DNA from: Williamwhitmania taraxaci
GTDB lineage: Bacteria > Bacteroidota > Bacteroidia > Bacteroidales > Williamwhitmaniaceae
Direction: 5' to 3'
DNA length: 64,000 bases
NCBI RefSeq assembly: GCF_900096565.1
Contig: NZ_FMYP01000003.1
Coordinates: 1 to 64,000 of the forward strand
Shown: one piece after another, positions 45,318 through 54,629 of the stretch
Layout: each line of letters starts with the position of its first letter
Position numbering within the stretch: position 1 is the first letter of the stretch
Position numbers and translations under genes: made by a program
The notes under the pieces: generated by a model
Databases searched by the model: none
Seen by the model: only the letters and a program-made list of their open reading frames with translations
What the model was told of the DNA's origin: nothing

Positions 45318-46751
45318 CTAACGTCTACTTGGTTTCTCAATACGTTCAAAAGCACCTGCATCCGGATGGCTATCGGCAATCCGAGACTCACCCTTCAAAT
45401 CGACAGGGTATAGTTCACCATAATCCAAACGTCCAAAATCCTTGGCAGGCGAAAGCGTATCGAGGAGGTAGGAAAACTTAACAATGTCAGCAAATTTCGG
45501 ATCTTCCCGTTTAACACCACTATAGTGTGGTAGCGTGAATTCCGTGCCGCTCGGAATCCGAACAATAGAGTTTTCAAATGTATAATTCATCTTAGATGGA
45601 GAGGTAGTGCCATAATAGGAATTATCAACCCATACCTCGTTGGACATACTGCCATATACGATGCAATTCACAAAATCGGCCCGATCTAAATCCCTAGCAA
45701 CCATAGTGGATGCCCCGCCCATAGTGGTAATATAGTAGTTGTTCAACCATAATTGTGGATACTTGCGGGAATAGTAAGTGCCCCAATAATTAGCCAACGT
45801 ACAGTGCACAAATTCATAGTTTCCGCCATAAACAAGCGCCACCGTTGCTTGTCCACAATTGGCAAATAGACAATTTGATGCTCTGACAATTGCACCACGT
45901 GCAAGTAGTCCAATTGCCGACATATTTTCCACTCTACTATTTTGAATAATAAGCGTGGGCGTATTGGCTACAGCAAAGGTGTCGACCTGAACACCATTGA
46001 CTGCATTCTTTATATTTACCCAATTTAGCAAATTGCCATAACTACCCGGCCGGAAATAGAGGCCGCCCCACTGCCCCGCCTTAGTCGCGTAGAAATCTTC
46101 CAATCGATCGCCCTGAAATGAAATCGGGTTTTCTTCCGTCCCATTGGCCTTGAGCGAACCATCCACATAAAGCCTCGAATTATTGTGGAAGTAAAATCTA
46201 GCGCCAGCCTCAATTGTTAAATTCGCACCAGCAGACACAACCACATCTCCGTAAATCAAATAAGGCTTATTGGCGGTAAATACCTGAGTAGCGATAACAG
46301 ACGTGTTGAGCAAAACAACATCCTGCCCCCATGCTAAGAGTTTTATCGACTGTAAGTTTCCATTAAGATTAAACAAAATGGAATCTTCAATTGCTAAGGG
46401 AGAGTCACTGCCCTGAGGATCGACAGTTACATTTACGAAGACATAAATAGAGTCGCCAGCGGCCATTTCAAGATTCTGGATTTTCGGCCCCGGTTCCCCA
46501 TCAATATTTATGCGGAATGACGAGAATGAACCACCGGAAAGAGTTACATCCGAGATATTAACCCGTTGGCTACCTTTATTGTAGACTTTAAACCGAGCAG
46601 TAGCACTCCCCACCGTGGTAAATACGGTATCGAACATAACAGTATCGCGCGAAAACAATAATCTGTCGCTCGCAGAATGGCTAATTTCATCCTTCTGGCA
46701 TGCTAAGAAGAAAAAAAATAAAAATGTTGCCGCTATAAATAAAAATCTCAT
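45318..46751 (-). CDS. surface lipoprotein with right-handed beta-helix
   Basis: A lipoprotein signal ends at FFFFFLAC, so the protein is probably anchored to the outer membrane. Residues about 30-150 form an Ig-like segment (RDTVMFDTVFTTVGSATARF). The rest shows the short beta-strand repeats of a parallel beta-helix (IIQNSRVENMSAIGLLA, RASNCLFANCGQATVALV, YEFVHCTLANYWG, DFVNCIVYGSMS), as in polysaccharide-binding or lyase-like proteins, but no lyase motif was identified. The ATG at 46751 is fixed by the signal peptide and by the promoter at 46808-46776; a longer in-frame start at 46826 would precede the transcript. It totals 477 residues. Confidence 0.82.
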   Translation of the reverse strand: MRFLFIAATFLFFFFLACQKDEISHSASDRLLFSRDTVMFDTVFTTVGSATARFKVYNKGSQRVNISDVTLSGGSFSSFRINIDGEPGPKIQNLEMAAGDSIYVFVNVTVDPQGSDSPLAIEDSILFNLNGNLQSIKLLAWGQDVVLLNTSVIATQVFTANKPYLIYGDVVVSAGANLTIEAGARFYFHNNSRLYVDGSLKANGTEENPISFQGDRLEDFYATKAGQWGGLYFRPGSYGNLLNWVNIKNAVNGVQVDTFAVANTPTLIIQNSRVENMSAIGLLARGAIVRASNCLFANCGQATVALVYGGNYEFVHCTLANYWGTYYSRKYPQLWLNNYYITTMGGASTMVARDLDRADFVNCIVYGSMSNEVWVDNSYYGTTSPSKMNYTFENSIVRIPSGTEFTLPHYSGVKREDPKFADIVKFSYLLDTLSPAKDFGRLDYGELYPVDLKGESRIADSHPDAGAFERIEKPSRR

Positions 46752-46775
46752 TTTCAGAATTACCAGATTTAACAT

Positions 46776-46808
46776 CAAATATACATCAAAAGCAACAAAA
46801 CCGACAAA
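46776..46808 (-). promoter_or_regulatory. promoter of the beta-helix lipoprotein gene
   Basis: On the minus strand TTTG (46808-46805), a 21-nt spacer and TATATTTG (46783-46776) give a full match to the Bacteroidota consensus, with a leader under 25 nt to the ATG. Apart from this, I see nothing else in the 350-bp gap between 46752 and 47101. Confidence 0.8.
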
Positions 46809-47101
46809 CAATCGTTTGTTCACCAAGATATTTGCAGGAATAGATATGCAAAGCTAAAACAATCCATGCTATAAACGTTCAAAACAAATTAGTATTTTGC
46901 TTGCAAACAAATTCACATTTGCTCTGTGTGGGATACCGAAGTAAAAACGACAAAAAACTCAACAACACTTAACGTTTATCTGCATAATAGCAAAAATGAA
47001 TACAAGTTAAACTCACTACAAATTCTCGATAGTAAAAAAAACATCTTTACAATGAAGAAGAATTTTATACATTTGGCTCAACAAACTGTATCTTTTTGGT
47101 A

Positions 47102-47605
47102 ATGGAGCCCGAAATACTAAGAGCAGAAGAAGAAAGTCTAATCGAGATAATGTTCATTTTGCGTGAATGCGCAAAAGATCTTATTTCGAAAGGATATTCA
47201 CATTGGAATAGTGCCTACCCTTCGTTCGTTACCATTAGTGAGGACATAAAGAAAGGCAACCTATACCTACTTCGGAATAACGGTGGGACTATTGGAGTTA
47301 TCACACTAAACGACGAACAAGATTCTTCATACGATCAACTTAAGTGGACCAGCAACAGTAACGCGCTTATTGTAAACCGACTTGCGATTCATCCGTTCTT
47401 CCAGAAAAAAGGGTTTGCGAAAATACTAATGGCTTTTGCTGCTGATTTCGCAAAGAAAGAGGGTTACAAATCAATCCGACTTGACACCTTTGCTGGAAAC
47501 AAAGACACATTACACTTTTTCGAACGTTGCGGATTCTCAAAGGTTGGAGAAACCGCTCTATCGAAAGATTTAAACATTTATGCCTGCTTCGAGAAAGAAC
47601 TCTAA
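47102..47605 (+). CDS. GNAT-family N-acetyltransferase
   Basis: This is a 167-residue acetyl-CoA-dependent acyltransferase. The GNAT core is visible as VNRLAIHPFFQKKGFAKILM (acetyl-CoA pyrophosphate loop), then YKSIRLDTFAGNKDTLHFFERCGF. The ATG at 47102 is used; an upstream in-frame TTG is less likely. The acceptor is not predictable. It is isolated between divergent or convergent genes. Confidence 0.9.
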   Translation: MEPEILRAEEESLIEIMFILRECAKDLISKGYSHWNSAYPSFVTISEDIKKGNLYLLRNNGGTIGVITLNDEQDSSYDQLKWTSNSNALIVNRLAIHPFFQKKGFAKILMAFAADFAKKEGYKSIRLDTFAGNKDTLHFFERCGFSKVGETALSKDLNIYACFEKEL

Positions 47606-47665
47606 GCGCTACAATACAAAAAAAGGCCTTTCGAGAAAAAGACCATTTCATTTCAACTTAGCATT

Positions 47666-49024
47666 TCATAGAGATAGTGGTTCCCCCATGTAGTAGTCGA
47701 GAATCTTCTTTCGAAGAATAAAATTATACTTGGAATTAATAAGGTTGGTCTCGGCCTCAAACTGATTTTTACGGGCAATACCCAAATCGATAGAACTTAT
47801 ACCCCCAAGTTCAAATTTTTCCTTCGCCGCTTCCCACGAAGCCGATGTGGCATCAAACTTTTCCGTAGCCGCCTGAAAATTACTCCACGCGCCAGTAGTT
47901 TCAAGGAAAGTGCTCGTCAGCTCTTTTGTGACAGAGTTTTCTACCTGCTCGTAGCTGTGCTCAGCATACTTCAGGCTAATCTTACTCTTTGTCCGAGCAG
48001 TTTGAGCGGAATACTTATTAAGTATAGGGATAGAAACGCCCACATATATCGTTTTCCTTAGATTCGCATCAATTTGATCGCGATAGCTATACGATGGATA
48101 CATCCGGGTTGGATCATTGTTAGCCTTATTCGCATCGATACCATTATCGGCAAACCATGTATTGTAGTTATAGCCCGCATAAAACCGAGGAGTTAAACGC
48201 CCAATGGCTGCATAATAGTTCATTTCCTTTACTCGAACTTGGTTCGAAGCCGATTTAATTTCAGGGAATTGACCTCGAGAATTAGCATCCAACGCTGCCA
48301 AGTCCGGTAAAATAGCACTGAGACTACTATCCGTCAAATTAGGGCTAGCCACCTCGAACGACTGCGCATCGGCAATATCAAGAAATTGGGCCAACTCCAG
48401 CAAATTCAACTGATACTGGTTTTTATACGACACTTCGTCTGCCAAACTTCTTGCAAACTGAGCCTTAAGTTCCAGAAATTCCGCATTAGAAATCCCACCC
48501 AAACTATAAATTTCTTCACCCTTAATTTTCTGTTGCTGCGATATTTCAGTCTGTTGCTTTGATGCGGTATACAAATCACGCTTAAAAAGCACATCGATAT
48601 ACTTCACCATTATTCGAATAGAAATATTCTTTTGCTCCACAGCTAAATCCGCTTTCGCTCGTTCATAGTCGTAATGAGCCGCCCGCACATCGTTTACTAA
48701 TGCAAAACCATGAAAAAGAGTTACCTCTCCTGAGAGTGAAAGTTGACCATTGGCAACACGAGCGTTCTCATACATTCCTGCGTTATAGTTATAATCCAAA
48801 CCGTTAACCAGAGCATAACTGCCTCCAGCAACAGCGGTGGGCACCATTTCAAAATAGGACTGAGTCTTATCGGCCTTGCTAAGATTTATCTCCAGTGCCT
48901 TTTTCTTCAACTCTAGATTATTGTCGGTAGCATATCGAAGACACTCCGAAAGAGTCCACTGTTTCTGGGCAAAGACAGATAAACTAACTAATAAAAATAG
49001 AAAGCAAAGTATGTAATTCTTCAT
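47666..49024 (-). CDS. TolC-family outer-membrane efflux protein
   Basis: This is a 452-residue outer-membrane channel. The signal peptide is MKNYILCFLFLLVSLSVFAQ; two TolC repeats follow, with long coiled-coil helices (WTLSECLRYATDNNLELKKK, YYAAIGRLTPRFYAGYNYN, LKYAEHSYEQVENSVTKEL, LGGISSIDLGIARKNQFEAE). It is the last gene of the adaptor/ATPase operon and provides the exit duct for that efflux system. Confidence 0.92.
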   Translation of the reverse strand: MKNYILCFLFLLVSLSVFAQKQWTLSECLRYATDNNLELKKKALEINLSKADKTQSYFEMVPTAVAGGSYALVNGLDYNYNAGMYENARVANGQLSLSGEVTLFHGFALVNDVRAAHYDYERAKADLAVEQKNISIRIMVKYIDVLFKRDLYTASKQQTEISQQQKIKGEEIYSLGGISNAEFLELKAQFARSLADEVSYKNQYQLNLLELAQFLDIADAQSFEVASPNLTDSSLSAILPDLAALDANSRGQFPEIKSASNQVRVKEMNYYAAIGRLTPRFYAGYNYNTWFADNGIDANKANNDPTRMYPSYSYRDQIDANLRKTIYVGVSIPILNKYSAQTARTKSKISLKYAEHSYEQVENSVTKELTSTFLETTGAWSNFQAATEKFDATSASWEAAKEKFELGGISSIDLGIARKNQFEAETNLINSKYNFILRKKILDYYMGEPLSL

Positions 49025-49035
49025 TTTTAAAATAC

Positions 49036-49383
49036 TTAGAGAACCTGAATGAAATTATTCTCGCGACGTACCAATTCTTCCTGAGTCAGAATAGGGCTAC
49101 AACCTTTAAATAAAGAATCAGGTCTTGCCTGCGATGTAACCCCTTTAAAAAGCAGGAGCAGATCAGACTCTGAGACCTCCACAAACGAACCAGACATCTC
49201 CATAACAACCACATCAATCGCAACCTGCGAACTCAATGGTGTCCGCAATGAAATTGGCGAATCTGGATTAATTACTATCTGCTTTTGGTGCACCTGCCCC
49301 CCTTGACCCTCAACTGCACTCGCTGTATCAGTAACGAATATACCGCCGAGACAAAGTGCAAATACCAAAAATATTCTCATCAC
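49036..49383 (-). CDS. small exported protein of the efflux operon, unrecognised
   Basis: This is a 115-residue protein with a signal peptide (MMRIFLVFALCLGGIFVTDT, cleavage near TASA). The mature part is a small beta-rich protein with VAIDVVVMEMSGSFVEVSES and an acidic/polar C-terminus. I recognise no family. It sits 11 nt before tolC and 30 nt after another small gene, in the place where permease genes are usually found. Confidence 0.65.
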   Translation of the reverse strand: MMRIFLVFALCLGGIFVTDTASAVEGQGGQVHQKQIVINPDSPISLRTPLSSQVAIDVVVMEMSGSFVEVSESDLLLLFKGVTSQARPDSLFKGCSPILTQEELVRRENNFIQVL

Positions 49384-49413
49384 CTTATGCGTTTAAAATT
49401 AAACAAGACAGTT

Positions 49414-49692
49414 TCAATTGCGCTTACGGAATAGTACATGTATGTGCTTGGCGTCAGGATCAGGTGTGTAAATTTGAATCAACTCCCATTCTGAACTAAT
49501 TGAGGAGATACTCTCCCTTAGTCTTACGACATTATAAAGGGTAGAATCGTCAGAATGATTGTCGTTTTCAGTATTCCATGGAAACGATTCCAGCTTGTAG
49601 CTAAAAGAAATCTCCTTCCCTTCGAGCCGAAAAATTATTTCGGCGACCTGCCCCTCAGGTATAGAAGGAACAGGAATGCAAATTTCTCTCAT
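49414..49692 (-). CDS. small protein of the efflux operon, unrecognised
   Basis: This is a 92-residue protein without a signal peptide. It reads MREICIPVPSIPEGQVAEII, then FSYKLESFPW and a C-terminal basic tail (HIHVLFRKRN). It is mostly beta-strand in character and unlike permeases or adaptors. No family is recognised. It lies 15 nt after the ATPase gene, so it is translated from the same message. Confidence 0.65.
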   Translation of the reverse strand: MREICIPVPSIPEGQVAEIIFRLEGKEISFSYKLESFPWNTENDNHSDDSTLYNVVRLRESISSISSEWELIQIYTPDPDAKHIHVLFRKRN

Positions 49693-49707
49693 GGCCTAGC
49701 AGTTTAA

Positions 49708-50391
49708 TTACAATATTTTTTTGACATTCTCCGTTACAACGTGTCCGTCGAAAAGATGGATTATGCGATGAGCCTTTTCAGCATCACTGGGAGAGTGCGT
49801 AACCATAACGATTGTTGTCCCTTCGCTATTCAACTCCGACAGTAAATTCATCACCTCTTCGCCGTTGGCCGAATCGAGATTACCCGTAGGCTCATCGGCC
49901 AAAATTAACTTTGGATTAGCAACAACAGCCCGAGCTATTGCAACGCGTTGCTGTTGACCGCCTGAGAGTTGTTGTGGGAAGTGATTTCGCCTGTGCGACA
50001 TCTTCATTCTGTCGAGAACCGCCTCAACCTTTTTCTTGCGCTCCGAAGAGGAAACTCCAAGGTAAAGCAGAGGTAGCTCCACGTTTTCGAAAACGGTAAG
50101 TTCATCAATCAGATTAAAACTCTGAAAAACAAAGCCGATATTGGCTTTACGCAGATTTGTGCGCTGCTTCTCCTTGAACTTTGAGACTTCATGCCCAACG
50201 AAGTATATCTCCCCTCCCGAGGGGTTGTCGAGCAAGCCAATAATATTTAGGAAAGTAGACTTTCCGCAGCCCGATGGACCCATTATTGCAACAAACTCAC
50301 CATCCTTAACATGAATATTCACCTTATTAAGTGCGGTGGTTTCCACCTCTTCGGTTCTGAAAACCTTTACTAAATCAACAGTCTTTAGCAT
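49708..50391 (-). CDS. ABC transporter ATPase, MacB/LolD type
   Basis: This is a 227-residue nucleotide-binding protein. Walker A is [19 protein letters not shown], the Q-loop and signature are [19 protein letters not shown], and Walker B is [12 protein letters not shown]; an H-loop follows (VMVTHS). Such ATPases drive FtsX/MacB-type permeases, often coupled to an HlyD-type adaptor and TolC. No permease gene follows here. It lies 34 nt after the adaptor gene. Confidence 0.93.
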   Translation of the reverse strand: MLKTVDLVKVFRTEEVETTALNKVNIHVKDGEFVAIMGPSGCGKSTFLNIIGLLDNPSGGEIYFVGHEVSKFKEKQRTNLRKANIGFVFQSFNLIDELTVFENVELPLLYLGVSSSERKKKVEAVLDRMKMSHRRNHFPQQLSGGQQQRVAIARAVVANPKLILADEPTGNLDSANGEEVMNLLSELNSEGTTIVMVTHSPSDAEKAHRIIHLFDGHVVTENVKKIL

Positions 50392-50425
50392 GGCATTAAT
50401 TTTTATGTATTAAGCGTGTATAGTA

Positions 50426-51682
50426 TTAATCTTTTAAAATCAGCTTATCAACTTCCCCAAATGTGTCGTAGCTGGAAACAATAACCTTTTCGCCCGACTT
50501 AAGTCCCTCTACAACTTCATAAAACTGCGGATTCTGTCGATTTATCCGAATATTGCGCTTAGTTGCAACACTACCAGAGGGATCTACAACGAAAATCCAC
50601 TGACCTCCGGTGCTTTGGTAAAACCCTCCCCGCGGAATGAGCACAGCCATATTAGACTCCCCAAGTTCCAGTCGAATTCGAGATGTTTGTCCTATCCGAA
50701 TATCCTTAGGAAAGGCGCCCAAGAACTCCATATCCACCGTAAACCTTCCATTTCTTACCTCTGGATAAACCTTAGTAATCTTGGACTTATATGAAGTGCC
50801 CGAAAAATCACAATTGCCTATCAAACCTCTGGTAACGCGCGAAATGTAATGTTCGTCTACTTCTACCTTTAGCTTATAAGAATCCAAAACATTTATTTGG
50901 CCAATACGAGTTCCCATATTAACAACCTGTCCAACCTCTAGGTTTAAGGAAGCCAGCTCACCAGTAACAGGAGCCCGAAGGTTTAAACCTTCGAATCGTT
51001 GGCGAACAATGGCGAGATTTTGCTGCATACGCGTTACATCGTTTTCCAGCGTCACAACCTGCGTTTCCCGGTATAGCGAATCTTGCTTGATACTCTCCTT
51101 CAGCAATTTTATCTTATTTCGGGTATACTCAAGATCTTCTGCCGCTCGTTGATACTCCTCATCCGAAATCAATTTCTTCTTTTGCAGTTCTACGCTACGC
51201 GTGTAGGCACGCTCTTGCTGCTTCAAACGGTACTCTTGATCGAGCAGTTGACTTTGCGATTCAACCAGCTGTTTTTGCATATTAAGGCGCGCATTTCTCA
51301 ACTCATTCGTTGTTCTGGATGCATCCGACTCGGTGCGCGAAATATCAATAATCAAACTTGTATTGCTAAATTTAATAATCACATCACCTTTTTTCACCAT
51401 CGATCCCTCCAATGTAACAATCGATTCAACACGGCTACCCGATTCTGTTGCATCCAGAAAAATTGTTTGAATGGGGGCAACGGTTCCAATTACAGCAATA
51501 TAATCCTTGAATAAGTCCTCTTTAACCTCCTCTACGGTGATCTTTTCCAAATCCACGTTTAACTTTCTGCTTTTGTCTCCAAAAACGATCATTAAAATTA
51601 ATGCTAAGCCAATTAATCCAGCAACGCCATACCAGATTTGTTTCTTCGTAAACCTTCCTTTTCTCTCAATTGCCTTATCCAT
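50426..51682 (-). CDS. HlyD/MFP-type efflux adaptor
   Basis: This is a 418-residue periplasmic membrane-fusion protein. One N-terminal transmembrane helix (WYGVAGLIGLALILMIVFG), a lipoyl half-motif (VESIVTLEGSMVKKGDVII), a long coiled-coil hairpin of about 100 residues and a second lipoyl/beta-barrel region (LRAPVTGELASLNLEVGQVV) are visible. A C-terminal membrane-proximal domain ends in GLKSGEKVIVSSYD. It is the first gene of the operon, divergent from the NtrC-type regulator gene. Confidence 0.92.
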   Translation of the reverse strand: MDKAIERKGRFTKKQIWYGVAGLIGLALILMIVFGDKSRKLNVDLEKITVEEVKEDLFKDYIAVIGTVAPIQTIFLDATESGSRVESIVTLEGSMVKKGDVIIKFSNTSLIIDISRTESDASRTTNELRNARLNMQKQLVESQSQLLDQEYRLKQQERAYTRSVELQKKKLISDEEYQRAAEDLEYTRNKIKLLKESIKQDSLYRETQVVTLENDVTRMQQNLAIVRQRFEGLNLRAPVTGELASLNLEVGQVVNMGTRIGQINVLDSYKLKVEVDEHYISRVTRGLIGNCDFSGTSYKSKITKVYPEVRNGRFTVDMEFLGAFPKDIRIGQTSRIRLELGESNMAVLIPRGGFYQSTGGQWIFVVDPSGSVATKRNIRINRQNPQFYEVVEGLKSGEKVIVSSYDTFGEVDKLILKD

Positions 51683-51822
51683 ATATAGTAAATTATCTAT
51701 TGCGGTTTGGCTCCTATTTATCTATAAATATGCCAAAGGTCTTTGTGCCTTGATTTACTGTTTTTTAATAAAACCGCACCACAGTTACCTTCTTAATAAA
51801 TGTTCATAATTGCGACACAGAC

Positions 51823-51838
51823 TGTTCGATATCGAACA
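51823..51838. promoter_or_regulatory. perfect 16-bp palindrome, candidate regulator site
   Basis: TGTTCGATATCGAACA is a perfect palindrome, 140 bp before the adaptor start and 70 bp before the NtrC-type regulator start. Its place in the shared intergenic region fits an enhancer site for that regulator acting on the efflux operon and perhaps on its own gene. Function is inferred. Confidence 0.55.
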
Positions 51839-51907
51839 ATATTTATGGCGATTTTATTCCTAAATCAAACTGAATATGTATATTTCGCACAAAATGAAAA
51901 AGGCACT

Positions 51908-53284
51908 ATGATTAAGAAGATGGGGAAGATATTGGCGATTGATGACAACGAAGATATCCTTTTTGCGCTAAAGTTATTGCTAAAGCCATACGTCGAATTG
52001 GTAGTAACGACATCGGACCCCAATGAAATTCCGAAGCTTATGGGCAAAGAGTCATTTGACGTAATGCTTCTCGATATGAATTTCACCCAAGATGCCATTA
52101 GTGGTCAAGAGGGGTTTTACTGGTTGGACAAGATCCTTGAGATTGACCCCGGAGCCGTTGTCCTTTTCATAACCGCCTATGGCGATGCCGAAAAGGCAGT
52201 GAAGGCAATAAAAGCGGGAGCTACCGATTTTATCCTTAAACCTTGGCAAAACGAGAAGATAATTGCCACGATCTCCTCGGCTCTAAAGTTGCGCGAATCG
52301 AAACATGAAGTTGATAATCTTAAGCAAAAGCAAAAAGAGTATACCGAGGCCATCGACAAACCTTTTGTCGATTTCATTGGAGAATCGGCGAAAATGCGAG
52401 CAGTTTTTACGGCTATTCAAAAAGTGGCCAAGACCGATGCCAACGTACTAATTCTTGGCGAGAACGGAACCGGAAAAGAGTTGGTAGCGCGCGCGCTTTA
52501 CCGCAACTCTGCGCGAAAGGACGAAATATTTTTAAGCATTGACCTTGGCTCAATTAGCGAATCGCTTTTCGAAAGCGAACTATTTGGACATGAAAAAGGT
52601 GCATTTACCGACGCCAAGAAGGAAAAGCCCAGCCGATTTGAGGTAGCCCACAATGGAACCCTCTTCTTGGATGAAATTGGAAACCTCTCCCTCCCCCTTC
52701 AAGCAAAGTTACTCACCGCCATCGAGCGCAGGGAAATCACACGGGTAGGATCGAACAAACCGACTAAAGTTGATGTAAGGCTTATTTGTGCAACAAACAA
52801 CGATGTCCACCAACTCGTTTCGGCAGGCCAATTCCGACAAGATTTGCTATACCGAATCAATACGGTAGAAATCCATCTCCCCCCACTTAGAGAGCGAACC
52901 GAAGATATTCCAATCCTAACAAAACACTTCCTCGCTATATATGCAAAAAAATACAAGAAGAACCTTAAAGGCATTACCGCCGATGCGCAAAAGAAACTAC
53001 AGCAGTACCTTTGGCCGGGCAATGTAAGGGAATTGCAGCACGCTATTGAGCGAGCTATTATTATGTGTGAATCCGACAACCTTCAATCCGAGGATTTCTT
53101 CCTGACCGGCTCCAAGGAAAGGTGCGCGGACATCGACATGGAGACATACAACCTCGATCAAATCGAGAAAAATGTCATCACCAAAGTATTGAAGCAATAC
53201 AATGGAAACATAACACAAGCCTCTACAGAGCTAGGAATTACCCGCACATCCCTTTACCGAAGAATGGAAAAATATGGTTTATAG
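51908..53284 (+). CDS. NtrC-family sigma-54-dependent response regulator
   Basis: This is a 458-residue enhancer-binding protein. The receiver spans about residues 5-125 with the acidic pocket in AIDDNED, D56 (LLDMNF) and the conserved Lys in FILKPW. The AAA+ domain has GENGTGKELVARALYRNS (Walker A), GAFTDAKKEKPSRFE (sigma-54 contact loop, GAFTDA not GAFTGA, as is common in this phylum), LFLDEIGNL (Walker B) and R-fingers. A Fis-type HTH closes it (GNITQASTELGITRTSLYRRM). The ATG at 51908 is chosen because the earlier in-frame codon at 51800 adds 36 unrelated residues. Its last 11 nt overlap the kinase gene. Confidence 0.94.
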   Translation: MIKKMGKILAIDDNEDILFALKLLLKPYVELVVTTSDPNEIPKLMGKESFDVMLLDMNFTQDAISGQEGFYWLDKILEIDPGAVVLFITAYGDAEKAVKAIKAGATDFILKPWQNEKIIATISSALKLRESKHEVDNLKQKQKEYTEAIDKPFVDFIGESAKMRAVFTAIQKVAKTDANVLILGENGTGKELVARALYRNSARKDEIFLSIDLGSISESLFESELFGHEKGAFTDAKKEKPSRFEVAHNGTLFLDEIGNLSLPLQAKLLTAIERREITRVGSNKPTKVDVRLICATNNDVHQLVSAGQFRQDLLYRINTVEIHLPPLRERTEDIPILTKHFLAIYAKKYKKNLKGITADAQKKLQQYLWPGNVRELQHAIERAIIMCESDNLQSEDFFLTGSKERCADIDMETYNLDQIEKNVITKVLKQYNGNITQASTELGITRTSLYRRMEKYGL

Positions 53285-54629
53285 AAATTTCCGATTTAAT
53301 ATTATAATTAGGATTACAATCCTTCTAATTAGCATTTTTGCGCTCGTCTACACGATGAGCAACTACAACTTTTTTATTACACCTGTAATTATAGGTGTCT
53401 TTATCTTCTTACAGATATACGCCTTGTTTAAATACGTAGACAAGACGAATCGTGATCTAGCGTCATTTCTAGAATCCATACGATTTTCGGAATTTACGCG
53501 CACATTTCAGGTTGAAGGAATGGGCAGCTCCTTTGATGAACTGAGCAAAGCCTTTAACGATGTGATTAACGACTTCCAAGCGGTTCGATCACAAAAAGAG
53601 GAGCATTTTCAGTATCTGCAAAGTATACTGCAGAACATCGACGTGGCGATTATTGCCTTCCAAAAAGACGGAACGGTGGAAATGGTAAACAAAGCAGCCA
53701 AAGTCCTCTTTCAAACCCAGAGCCTAAAAAACATAAAGCAGCTAGCATCGGTAAGCTACGAGCTGGTCGACAATTTACTCAACATCACCCCCGGCGAAAA
53801 CACACTAGTAAAGGTTCAAATGGATGACGATCTCCTACAGTTGGCCGTATTCTCCACCGAGTTTCGAATTCATCGAAAGGAGATTATTCTGGCTACCATA
53901 AAGAACATCCAAAGTGTATTGGAGGAGCAGGAGACCGAAGCGTGGCAAAAGCTTATCAGCGTGCTAACCCACGAAATCATGAACTCAATTACCCCCATTG
54001 CATCGTTATCATCGACTCTCCACGGGATGCTTAAAACAATAAAAGAGAATCAAGACGATGGCCAAGAAATTGATACAGAAACCACAGAAGAGATTCAGCA
54101 GGCAATGCAAACCATCCATAAACGCAGCACAGGCCTATTGCACTTCGTAAACACATACCGAAATCTCACCCGCATTCCCAAACCAAACTTCAAAATCACT
54201 AAGGTCAAGGACCTATTTGACAGTATTCGGCCTCTAATCGACGAAGACATCAAAAACAGTGGAATAATCGTTAGCGTTGATGTAGACCCTGTGGATATAG
54301 AATTCTCCATCGACGAGAATTTAATTGAACAAGTTCTGCTCAATATTGTCAAGAACGCATCCCAAGCACTCGATGGCAAAGTTATCCCCCGTATCGACAT
54401 TAGGAGCTTTAAGAACAAGCGCGGCCGTGTTACCATCCAGGTAAGCGATAACGGCCAAGGCATCTTACCCGATGTGCTGGATAAGATTTTCATCCCATTC
54501 TTCACCACAAAGCCAAAGGGTTCAGGGATTGGACTTAGCCTTTCGCGCCAAATTATGCGCCTACATGGTGGCAGCATCACCGCCAATTCGGTAGTAAACG
54601 AAGGGACCACAATTACGATGACGTTTTAA
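53274..54629 (+). CDS. NtrB/NtrY-like sensor histidine kinase
   Basis: This is a 451-residue membrane kinase. Two transmembrane helices lie in the first 50 residues (IIIRITILLISIFALVYTM and FFITPVIIGVFIFLQIYALF), so almost no periplasmic loop is present. A PAS-like domain follows (about 100-205), then HisKA with H233 (VLTHEIMNSITPIASL) and HATPase (NIVKNASQALDG, SDNGQGI, KGSGIGLSLSRQI). It overlaps the response-regulator gene and should phosphorylate it. The pair sits divergent from the efflux operon, the usual arrangement for envelope-stress efflux control. Confidence 0.93.
   Translation: MVYRNFRFNIIIRITILLISIFALVYTMSNYNFFITPVIIGVFIFLQIYALFKYVDKTNRDLASFLESIRFSEFTRTFQVEGMGSSFDELSKAFNDVINDFQAVRSQKEEHFQYLQSILQNIDVAIIAFQKDGTVEMVNKAAKVLFQTQSLKNIKQLASVSYELVDNLLNITPGENTLVKVQMDDDLLQLAVFSTEFRIHRKEIILATIKNIQSVLEEQETEAWQKLISVLTHEIMNSITPIASLSSTLHGMLKTIKENQDDGQEIDTETTEEIQQAMQTIHKRSTGLLHFVNTYRNLTRIPKPNFKITKVKDLFDSIRPLIDEDIKNSGIIVSVDVDPVDIEFSIDENLIEQVLLNIVKNASQALDGKVIPRIDIRSFKNKRGRVTIQVSDNGQGILPDVLDKIFIPFFTTKPKGSGIGLSLSRQIMRLHGGSITANSVVNEGTTITMTF

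Noticed and set aside
51683-51800. Sigma-54 promoter for the efflux operon
   Set aside because: The minus strand has GGCAC followed by TTTGGC, but GG-to-GC spacing is 16 and not 12, so the -24/-12 consensus is not met.
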